From NCBI GenBank assembly GCA_016211955.1, contig JACRHX010000029.1, forward strand, positions 1 to 12,330: 12,330 nucleotides of DNA, given 5' to 3'. Source of the stretch: Parcubacteria group bacterium. GTDB taxonomy: Bacteria; Patescibacteriota; Minisyncoccia; UBA6257; JACRHW01. Numbering within the stretch: the stretch's first letter is position 1; every line of letters begins with the position of its first letter. Shown here one piece after another: positions 5,803 to 11,403 of this stretch. Made by a program: the position numbers and the translations under genes. The notes beneath the pieces are model-generated. The model searched no databases and was not told the origin of the DNA. It saw only the letters and a program-made list of their open reading frames with translations.

Positions 5803-5902
5803 CCCCGTTAGAAGTAGGCAAAAACGACTTTTCTGAATTTCTTTATTTTTTAACACCATATGTCTTATGCGTGCTAAACGTTTTTATCTACTTCTAACGG
5901 GG
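5803..5902. mobile_element. Palindromic element copy B (100 bp) at the tRNA-Ala 3' end
   Basis: CCCCGTTAGAAGTAG (5803-5817) is the exact reverse complement of 5888-5902. Further in, AAAAACG (5820-5826) pairs with CGTTTTT (5879-5885). TCCA flanks both sides (5799-5802 and 5903-5906), consistent with a 4-bp target duplication. The left TCCA is the end of tRNA-Ala; the right end lies 8 bases from the stop codon of the HD-domain gene. It carries no coding capacity, so any movement needs an enzyme encoded elsewhere. Confidence 0.8.
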
Positions 5903-5910
5903 TCCACATA

Positions 5911-7392
5911 CTACATCTTAGGAAGAAACTCACGCAGTTGCATAAGAAGATCTCTAAGTGACATTGTCTTAACCCTTACGGCACGTTCCGCAGCTGCACT
6001 AATTGAACCCTTAAAATCAAAAAGTTGTGAAATAAATTTTTCTCTTTTCTCGGCCCGAATCACCTCCTCCTCATCTGTTTTTCCCCTTGGAAAAAGAATC
6101 TCTACCTCACCAGGAACCCGCTCTCTTCCTATTTCATCTCCATTTTCATCCCATGATATTTTTTCCCATCCAGTAATAACCTTCTCTTCCTGTCCATTAA
6201 TAATGTTCTGCTGAAACATTATCCATCCAAGAATGCGGGTTCGTACGTATTCCTTTCGTACCTCAGAAAGTTCACCAAGCCTTTTGTCTATTTTATTTAG
6301 ATCAGAAAGAACCTCATAAAGCGCCTCCTGCTCTTCTGGTTTCTTTGTGGGATCGTTGAGAAGATCAGATTGCTCCTCGAGAAGAACACGATTACCTTCC
6401 CTTTCAAAAGTCTCAGGATCTTTCATCGCCATCCCACCGAGATCACCCCACGCAACAGACATGGCAACGGCTGTTTCAAGCTCGGCTTTTTCCAAATTTT
6501 CTCTTGCCTTTTTGAGAAGACTCTCTTTGTTGGGGACAGAAGATCCCTCAAGCTGCTCAACTTGATTGCGTACTATATCTAACGCCTTACCCAATTCCTG
6601 AAGCTTTGGTTGCGTAATAGTTTTTCCATTAAATCCTGGAATTGTCGCCTCAATAGCGGTCTTAGCAAACTGCATATCCTCTTTTGTAAATACGATTTTT
6701 CCATTCTCACGTTTGGTCTTTTCGTTTATCTCCTCCATTCTTCCCAAAAGAATGCCTATACTATTTTGTTCAATAAGAGATGTGTGGCGTGTGCGCTGAA
6801 TCTTTTTATATTCATCTAACGTAAGCCCCCCTTCCCCAAGCTCCTCTTCCAAAACACCTGTTTCTTTCATAATCAAATCCTTATACACATCAGTTTTAGA
6901 AAATCCAACATATTTAGGATCCCATCTCTCGGGTATTTTTTCCCCTCTATTTCTTAATCGCTTCTCAAGTATGGTGGTATCAAGCTCTGGTTCAAAATGA
7001 TCTTTCGCCCAACTTTGATCTATGTCGTGGTGGGAGCCATACATCTTCACCAGCGAAAAAAGACGTTTAGGAATTTTTTTACCTGTTGTCGCTTCGTATG
7101 CCTGCAACACCCTTACCGCATTTTCCATCATCATGGGGGTGTGTTCCTTGTTGTGATATGCACGAAATTCATCCTTGTTGGTAGAATCATTAAATGATTT
7201 TTCAATATCACCAACTTTTTTCTCTCCTCCCTGTTTCTCATTACCAGTGGCCTGTTCTATGATCTCTTCAATAAAAGGCCCTGGGTCTTGAACAACCCCA
7301 ACAACCGCTTCCGGTCTAACTATGAATTCTTCTTGCTGTTTCTTTAAATTTTCTCTCGCCTCCTGTGGATTTATATTTGAAAATTCCTTCAT
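5911..7392 (-). CDS. HD-domain protein, putative metal-dependent phosphohydrolase
   Basis: This 493-residue soluble protein carries the residue pattern of the HD superfamily: YHNKEHT (H80, H84), GSHHDID (H121, H122, D123) and, much later, AWGDLGG (D317). These would bind the metal ions. The family includes nucleotide and cyclic-nucleotide hydrolases, but the substrate cannot be read from the sequence. Residues 1-70 and 140-300 are charged helical insertions, so the H-HD and final D are unusually far apart. The last 170 residues have no motif I recognise. No Shine-Dalgarno sequence precedes the ATG at 7392 (AT-rich upstream), so the mRNA may be leaderless. The stop codon lies next to palindromic copy B. 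The HD assignment is from motifs alone. Confidence 0.7.
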   Translation of the reverse strand: MKEFSNINPQEARENLKKQQEEFIVRPEAVVGVVQDPGPFIEEIIEQATGNEKQGGEKKVGDIEKSFNDSTNKDEFRAYHNKEHTPMMMENAVRVLQAYEATTGKKIPKRLFSLVKMYGSHHDIDQSWAKDHFEPELDTTILEKRLRNRGEKIPERWDPKYVGFSKTDVYKDLIMKETGVLEEELGEGGLTLDEYKKIQRTRHTSLIEQNSIGILLGRMEEINEKTKRENGKIVFTKEDMQFAKTAIEATIPGFNGKTITQPKLQELGKALDIVRNQVEQLEGSSVPNKESLLKKARENLEKAELETAVAMSVAWGDLGGMAMKDPETFEREGNRVLLEEQSDLLNDPTKKPEEQEALYEVLSDLNKIDKRLGELSEVRKEYVRTRILGWIMFQQNIINGQEEKVITGWEKISWDENGDEIGRERVPGEVEILFPRGKTDEEEVIRAEKREKFISQLFDFKGSISAAAERAVRVKTMSLRDLLMQLREFLPKM

Positions 7393-7469
7393 AAGATATA
7401 TTAAAATGTCTTAGTTTCCATTCTAACATACACTTCTAAAAACAAAATTTACTTTTTTGTGCAACGTGG

Positions 7470-7478
7470 TGGTATAAT
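7470..7478 (+). promoter_or_regulatory. Extended -10 promoter of the CBU_0592-type gene
   Basis: TGG followed by TATAAT (7473-7478) forms an extended -10 box; the -35 region is poor (TTTACT, 7448-7453). Transcription would start near 7485, after the upstream ATG at 7459. This favours the ATG at 7495 and a very short leader. Confidence 0.55.
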
Positions 7479-7494
7479 TAAAACGTATAGTCTT

Positions 7495-7734
7495 ATGTCC
7501 TTCTTTTTTCAAACTATTGGATGGTTAGGCACAGCGTTGGTCGTACTTGGCTATTTCCTTGTTTCTTCGAATAGAATGAAAGGAACAAGTATCACATATC
7601 AACTAATGAACCTTTTCGGCGCCCTCTTTCTTGGTATCGACATGGCAAGGCATCACGCCCTGTCGGGTCTGACTCTTCAAATTATTTGGGGAGTAATAGC
7701 CCTCTTCTCCCTCCTCCACCACAGAGAAAAATAA
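7495..7734 (+). CDS. CBU_0592-family small membrane protein
   Basis: This 79-residue protein has three hydrophobic helices: an N-terminal one with IGWLGTALVVLGYFLVSS, a central one with LMNLFGALFLGID, and a C-terminal one with LQIIWGVIALFSLL. The pattern YFLVSSNRMKGTS, then YQLMNLFGA and a final IIWG matches the CBU_0592 family of small integral membrane proteins, whose function is unknown. The start at 7495 is preferred over 7459 because a TATAAT box lies between them. No Shine-Dalgarno sequence is seen. A terminator follows at 7789. It is one of only two protein-coding plus-strand genes in the window. Confidence 0.75.
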   Translation: MSFFFQTIGWLGTALVVLGYFLVSSNRMKGTSITYQLMNLFGALFLGIDMARHHALSGLTLQIIWGVIALFSLLHHREK

Positions 7735-7788
7735 TCATCCTCTGGGTATCCGAACTGGTGAGAAATATAGTTTGTGATAAAAAAATAA

Positions 7789-7814
7789 ACCCCTCGTTCC
7801 CGAGAGGTCTCTTT
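7789..7814. terminator. Bidirectional terminator between convergent genes
   Basis: ACCCCTCG (7789-7796) pairs with CGAGAGGT (7801-7808), with one C-A mismatch, around TTCC. The plus strand continues CTCTTTTTT; the minus strand continues TTATTTTTTT. It can end both the plus-strand gene at 7734 and the minus-strand gene at 7829. Confidence 0.75.
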
Positions 7815-7828
7815 TTTCACCTTCCTTT

Positions 7829-8242
7829 CTACCTCCACCATCGCGGCCGCCCAACCATGATCCACAGACCGTAGATAATGATCATCAGCACCGCGAGAGA
7901 GGTGACGAACTGTTGTGCTGCTCCGACTGGGAGCACTGATGCGAACACCACCACCAGCCCGAGCACAAAAGCCCAGCGCTGCCGCATGCGAGAGACAATC
8001 GCCCACGTCCCACGCACGACTTCAGGCAACAAGCGCCCGAACACCGCGAGAAAGACACTAGTGACAAATAACGTCACCGGATCTTCGCGTACCCCGATCC
8101 ACTTAGCATCAACCAAGGGAACTAGGGTCGCAAGGATACAGCACAGAAGAGCAAATATCCTCCATGCCCTGGACACGAACCTGCTCGCAAATCCCACCAC
8201 GAACGGCAAAATAAAAACGAAACGCCAATCCATCTCCGTCAT
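7829..8242 (-). CDS. Small integral membrane protein of unknown function
   Basis: This 137-residue protein has about four hydrophobic helices (residues 7-22, 29-44, 56-72 and 90-130, the last region probably containing two). It has arginine-rich connectors and a C-terminus ending in VGRPRWWR. I recognise no family. AAGGGAG 8 bases before the ATG supports the start. A strong promoter (TTGCAA-N17-TATAAT, 8326-8354) and a leader with a 27-nt palindrome precede it, the same arrangement as at 1139-1220. Its coding sequence looks richer in G and C than its neighbours, which might mean transfer but is weak evidence on its own. Confidence 0.65.
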   Translation of the reverse strand: MTEMDWRFVFILPFVVGFASRFVSRAWRIFALLCCILATLVPLVDAKWIGVREDPVTLFVTSVFLAVFGRLLPEVVRGTWAIVSRMRQRWAFVLGLVVVFASVLPVGAAQQFVTSLAVLMIIIYGLWIMVGRPRWWR

Positions 8243-8258
8243 TTTTCAAACTCCCTTG

Positions 8259-8285
8259 CCCTCCGAAGCTTTACGCAAAGGAGGG
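8259..8285 (-). promoter_or_regulatory. 27-nt palindromic hairpin in the 5' leader
   Basis: CCCTCC (8259-8264) pairs with GGAGGG (8280-8285). The minus-strand sequence matches 19 of 27 bases of the plus-strand sequence at 1139-1165. In both leaders the palindrome sits just before a GGGAG ribosome-binding site and could affect translation start or mRNA stability. Confidence 0.55.
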
Positions 8286-8325
8286 TCTTCCTTTTATCAA
8301 AAATTTACGATTTCTGAACGATTTG

Positions 8326-8354
8326 ATTATACCATACTTTTTATATATTTGCAA
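8326..8354 (-). promoter_or_regulatory. Promoter of the 137-residue membrane protein gene
   Basis: The minus strand shows TTGCAA (8354-8349), a 17-base spacer and TATAAT (8331-8326) preceded by TGG. It begins 6 bases after the stop codon of the Kazal gene, with no terminator between them. Confidence 0.75.
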
Positions 8355-8360
8355 TACCAC

Positions 8361-9695
8361 CTATCGATTCTCGAGAGATACCTTAATGCAACGATATCCC
8401 CCGGCACAAAACTCTCCAACTCTACAGGGTCTCCCAAGATTTATCGATTGACACCTCTGATTCACAGCACACACCGACCCATTTCCACAAATTGCTGCGG
8501 CAGGAAGCGATGCAGAAACACACGAATATTGACCCGGTGTAAAACATCGTGCGCCGACGGGACAATCCACGGGCTGTACATCACTATTTGTTTTACACAC
8601 AAGTCCTTCAGTACACATGTCTCCATTTGGACAGATACGTTGGTTTGTATTTGTACCTCCTCCCGTAGTAGTACACGCCCCCTGACGTACAACTGTCGTC
8701 CCTGCATGCCGTGCCTGACAAGCATTGTTATAGGTAGATCCATCAGCGCCACAGACGGGAGAATAATCTTGAGTGCAAACGTTAGGTTGCGTTGAATCAC
8801 ATGCTTCGGCAAAAGACTGAAGACATTTATTTTTTACTGCACACCAGCTTTGTCCCGCACTCGCCTTACATCCATGCTCATCACTATCCCCTCCCACGAT
8901 AGGTGGCTCTGTTTTTTTAACAGAGCAGAACGTAGTAATCTGTCTATTGCTTTTTGTGGTAACAACCGCTGCCTTAGTAACCAGACCGCGAACGACACGA
9001 ACACTATTTAACCAACCCAATGTCCCCTTAAGTGCTGACATACGAAAACTATAGGCATCGCCTATAGGGGTAAGTACAATACGCTCCAAACCCCTTGCTT
9101 CGGTGTCTCCCCCTCCACAAAAATAAGGGGTACCAAACTTCTCAATTAGTTTCTTCTTCAGATCATCCACCGTAAAAGAGCCGCCACATCGAGCACCCGC
9201 GCCCCCAAGGCATCGAGAGCCATCTTCTACCATAATGGGACAAACACCCTTTTCTGTCACAGATGCTCCCGCCGCACGAGCATTGCACTCATTACTATAC
9301 GTTTTTCCATCAGCACCACAGACGGGATCATACTCTCTTGTACAAACAACAGAAGAAGTTATCGATTTACACTGATACGTCGTTCCAGGACATCCCTCTG
9401 CCTGAATACATCGAGGAGTAACTTTTATGCATCGTTGTCTTGCCGCACACACGGTGAGATCAGGACAAATTGCCTCTTCTCCTAATGTCGGAGAAATACA
9501 AATTTTGCTTGGTGGAGGTTGACATTGCTCTCCAGCACGACATGCAACACGAGGTAATACGGACTTGCACACCGTTTCCTGACTACATAGATCAGAACAC
9601 GTACCAAGTATTGACACCCCCTCCACCTCAGCAGCAAAAGTAAACACGGGGACAAAAAGAAAAGCCATTATTAAAAAAAGAAAGATGTGTTTCAT
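8361..9695 (-). CDS. Secreted cysteine-rich protein with two Kazal-type protease inhibitor domains
   Basis: This 444-residue protein starts with a signal peptide (MKHIFLFLIM..., cleavage near residue 22) and is very rich in cysteine. Two Kazal domains are clear, at about 117-152 (VCTREYDPVCGADGKTYSNEC) and 306-341 (VCTQDYSPVCGADGSTYNNAC), both with the CTxxYxPVCGxDGxTYxNxC core. By analogy with ovomucoid, P1 is R120 in the first (trypsin-like targets) and Q309 in the second. Cysteine-rich segments with repeated RCI/RCQSI and CPxG patterns lie around them, and a non-cysteine region at 170-240 (FTVDDLKKKLIEKFGTP) resembles no family I know. It would act outside the cell, perhaps guarding against host or community proteases. 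AAGGGTAGG precedes the ATG. Confidence 0.85.
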   Translation of the reverse strand: MKHIFLFLIMAFLFVPVFTFAAEVEGVSILGTCSDLCSQETVCKSVLPRVACRAGEQCQPPPSKICISPTLGEEAICPDLTVCAARQRCIKVTPRCIQAEGCPGTTYQCKSITSSVVCTREYDPVCGADGKTYSNECNARAAGASVTEKGVCPIMVEDGSRCLGGAGARCGGSFTVDDLKKKLIEKFGTPYFCGGGDTEARGLERIVLTPIGDAYSFRMSALKGTLGWLNSVRVVRGLVTKAAVVTTKSNRQITTFCSVKKTEPPIVGGDSDEHGCKASAGQSWCAVKNKCLQSFAEACDSTQPNVCTQDYSPVCGADGSTYNNACQARHAGTTVVRQGACTTTGGGTNTNQRICPNGDMCTEGLVCKTNSDVQPVDCPVGARCFTPGQYSCVSASLPAAAICGNGSVCAVNQRCQSINLGRPCRVGEFCAGGYRCIKVSLENR

Positions 9696-9854
9696 ATAAC
9701 CTACCCTTGAATTACTTTTTTAGTATACCTCACTATTACAAAAATCAGTGTGGACAATTATTGCCCTTGACCGACACATTGATCGATCTTTTTCTTTTTA
9801 AATTTACGTGGTATTGAATACGTAGATCATTACAATCGAAGGGGGATATGGTAG

Positions 9855-10334
9855 ATGGATCCATTTATCTTTTTCATTATCTTCCTTATTATATGGAATG
9901 GTGTTGGATTCATTCTGAAGAAACTAATTCCAAAACCTATTCAGTGCGAAAGCGAACTTATCTGGCATTACGATCAGGACCCTAATGCATACATACCAGA
10001 TCTCAACAAAGATTTTGATGCACGCCTTGATGCCTGCATCATGCGTATTAAAATGCTACTTCCATTGTTTCATCTCCAAACACAAAGAAAAACCGTGCTA
10101 AACCTTCTCGACCAACAAAGATACCGCGTTATGTGGATCCTCAATGATCTTGAAAAAACAATGAAAATAAAATGTATATTCATGTCTCTTCTCCTAATAA
10201 CCGATAAAACAAAAAACCTTCTTCTCATGTTCCCCCCCATCGGCGCAACTACTGAAGGGGTCGTCATTGATCTTTCACACAAAAACATTCTTTATAAAAT
10301 CGACGTAGAAGGTAATATTGAAATAATGCCATAA
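9855..10334 (+). CDS. Membrane-anchored protein of unknown function
   Basis: This 159-residue protein has one N-terminal transmembrane helix (residues 4-22, FIFFIIFLIIWNGVGFIL), followed by KKLIPKP and a soluble, mostly helical region to about 120. A short beta-like tail follows (TEGVVIDLSHKNILYKIDVEGNIEIM). I recognise no family. GGGGGA 8 bases before the ATG supports the start; a TACAAT box at 9831 might be the -10, but no good -35 is found. It stands alone on the plus strand between two minus-strand genes and ends at a bidirectional terminator. The anchor suggests that the soluble part lies against the membrane; its side is uncertain. Confidence 0.65.
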   Translation: MDPFIFFIIFLIIWNGVGFILKKLIPKPIQCESELIWHYDQDPNAYIPDLNKDFDARLDACIMRIKMLLPLFHLQTQRKTVLNLLDQQRYRVMWILNDLEKTMKIKCIFMSLLLITDKTKNLLLMFPPIGATTEGVVIDLSHKNILYKIDVEGNIEIMP

Positions 10335-10335
10335 C

Positions 10336-10364
10336 AAAAAGAGACTCACATGAGTCTCTTTTTT
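10336..10364. terminator. Bidirectional terminator between convergent genes
   Basis: AAAAAGAGACTC (10336-10347) pairs perfectly with GAGTCTCTTTTT around ACAT, with T-runs in both directions. It ends the plus-strand gene at 10334 and khpA (minus, stop at 10386). Confidence 0.85.
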
Positions 10365-10385
10365 GTAATCGAGGAAAATATTGAA

Positions 10386-10688
10386 CTAAATATTCAAATC
10401 TCCCATTTCCTGATCAACCCTGTTCTGACGCATACCACCTTCTGGCTCTTCGATCTTCAAATTCACGCGTGCGTGATTCTTAAGACCAACAATGCGAAGA
10501 AGGGTGCGAATCGCTTTTGATGTAGAACCTTCACGGCCAATAACTTGACCCATGTCCTCCCTGTGTACCTTCAAAGAAAGAAGGACACCCATTTCATCTA
10601 CTTTGCGATCAACGCGCACATCATCTGGATGATCAACGATTGACTTAATCAGATATTCGAGAAAACCCTGATCAGACATTTCGTTCAT
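10386..10688 (-). CDS. khpA: KH-domain RNA-binding protein KhpA
   Basis: This protein of about 100 residues carries the YlqC/KhpA pattern: FLEYLIKSIVDHPDDVRV, then the KH core GQVIGREGSTSKAIRTLL with the GREG loop that contacts RNA. KhpA usually works with KhpB in binding small RNAs and mRNAs and affects cell division and elongation. Two ATG codons are possible, 10688 and 10679; the second matches the family start better (MSDQGFLEYL), and neither has a good ribosome-binding site. The rpsP-khpA order is the conserved bacterial arrangement, but here two palindromic elements and a strong promoter (10880-10908) lie between them, so khpA probably has its own transcript. Confidence 0.9.
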   Translation of the reverse strand: MNEMSDQGFLEYLIKSIVDHPDDVRVDRKVDEMGVLLSLKVHREDMGQVIGREGSTSKAIRTLLRIVGLKNHARVNLKIEEPEGGMRQNRVDQEMGDLNI

Positions 10689-10744
10689 ATCGTGTGAGTA
10701 ATTATGCTATATACTAAATCCTCGACCTTTTAATTTCTTATCTA

Positions 10745-10847
10745 TCCCGTTAGAAGTAATCTAAATTTTTCAATTCTCCACCATACTTAGAAGCTAAAAC
10801 AAACAGCAATGCATCATAATGACATATTGTGGTTACTTCTAACGGGA
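10745..10847. mobile_element. Palindromic element copy C (103 bp) in the khpA leader
   Basis: TCCCGTTAGAAGTAA (10745-10759) is the exact reverse complement of 10833-10847. The right flank is TCCA (10848-10851) and the left TCTA (10741-10744), so the 4-bp duplication is imperfect. The interior is AT-rich and unrelated to that of the other copies. It lies between the khpA promoter and start codon and would form a hairpin in the mRNA leader. Confidence 0.75.
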
Positions 10848-10879
10848 TCCATCGGAAATCAATAAAAGTTTATACTTGA

Positions 10880-10908
10880 AATATATCACAAAAAACTAGC
10901 TTTGTCAA
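10880..10908 (-). promoter_or_regulatory. Promoter of khpA
   Basis: The minus strand shows TTGACA (10908-10903), a 17-base spacer and TATATT (10885-10880). It lies 7 bases from the end of the inverted-repeat element at 10916-11040. The predicted leader of about 185 bases contains palindromic copy C. Confidence 0.75.
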
Positions 10909-10915
10909 TCAATCC

Positions 10916-11040
10916 TAGAACCTACACATTCGGATGAAATGCGAGGCGCACATGAGAAACGGACTGAGCTGTATTTCACTGATACAGCGAAGGAGTATCG
11001 CAGTGTGCAACGAAGCAGTTCGCCGAATATGTAGGTTCTA
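10916..11040. mobile_element. 125-bp inverted-repeat element (MITE-like) after rpsP
   Basis: TAGAACCTACACATTCGG (10916-10933) and its reverse complement at 11023-11040 pair with one mismatch. Inside, GCTGTAT (10968-10974) pairs with ATACAGC (10982-10988). TA flanks both ends if the inverted repeat begins at GAACC, as expected for elements moved by IS630/Tc1-type transposases. It has no coding capacity. It begins one base after the rpsP stop codon and may also shape the 3' end of that mRNA. The transposase link is inference. Confidence 0.65.
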
Positions 11041-11041
11041 A

Positions 11042-11329
11042 CTATTTCTTCTTACCTTCTTTCTTCTTGGCGTGCACCGCCACCTTCTCCCCCTTCATAA
11101 GTCCTGCGCGAACAAATAAGTTGTGTACTGTTTCAGATGGCTGTGCACCATTCTTAAGCCAGTAGGCAACCCTATCTGCCACAAGTGCGTGTTTTCCAGT
11201 ATGGGGATTCAACCAGCCTAAATCTTCATTGACCTTACCCCCTCTCGGTTTCGAACGCTGAGGCAAAACAACCACTCTATATGTAGACTGATGCTTCTTA
11301 CCAATGCGATTTAATCGTATTCTCTGCAT
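11042..11329 (-). CDS. rpsP: 30S ribosomal protein bS16
   Basis: This 95-residue protein starts MQRIRLNRIGKKHQSTYRVV, continues with SKPRGGKVNEDLGWLNP and AYWLKNGAQPSETV, and ends in a lysine-rich tail. These are hallmarks of bS16, a small-subunit protein that helps assemble the 5' domain of 16S rRNA. Length and order are normal. It follows smc in the same direction after a 74-base spacer of TTAGCTCG repeats and hairpins, with no clear promoter or Shine-Dalgarno sequence, so it is probably co-transcribed with smc. In many bacteria ffh lies between smc and rpsP; it is absent here. Confidence 0.97.
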   Translation of the reverse strand: MQRIRLNRIGKKHQSTYRVVVLPQRSKPRGGKVNEDLGWLNPHTGKHALVADRVAYWLKNGAQPSETVHNLFVRAGLMKGEKVAVHAKKKEGKKK

Positions 11330-11332
11330 ATT

Positions 11333-11378
11333 TTAGCTCGTTAGCTATTAGCTCGTTAGCTCATTACTAATGAGCTAA
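11333..11378. repeat. TTAGCTCG repeats and 23-nt hairpin between smc and rpsP
   Basis: TTAGCTCG occurs twice and partial units once more. TTAGCTCATT (11356-11365) pairs perfectly with AATGAGCTAA (11369-11378) around ACT. A further small CGGC-TTCG-GCCG tetraloop hairpin lies on the minus strand at about 11380-11391. Neither is followed by a T-run, so they look like RNA-stabilising or processing structures rather than terminators. Confidence 0.6.
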
Positions 11379-11403
11379 ACGGCCGAAGCCGCTATCGAGC
11401 TTT

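Noticed and set aside
5627..5821. Minus-strand open frame containing PTSNGVD across the tRNA region
   Set aside because: It runs antisense through tRNA-Ala and the repeat end; the PTSNGVD motif is just translation of the palindromic element, as in smc.
7459..7494. Longer start for the CBU_0592-type gene
   Set aside because: A TATAAT box lies inside this stretch, and the extra 12 residues do not resemble the family, so the ATG at 7495 is preferred.
7878..8795. Long plus-strand open frame of 305 codons
   Set aside because: It lies opposite the 137-residue membrane protein and the Kazal gene, has no ribosome-binding site and reads as low-complexity threonine- and arginine-rich sequence.
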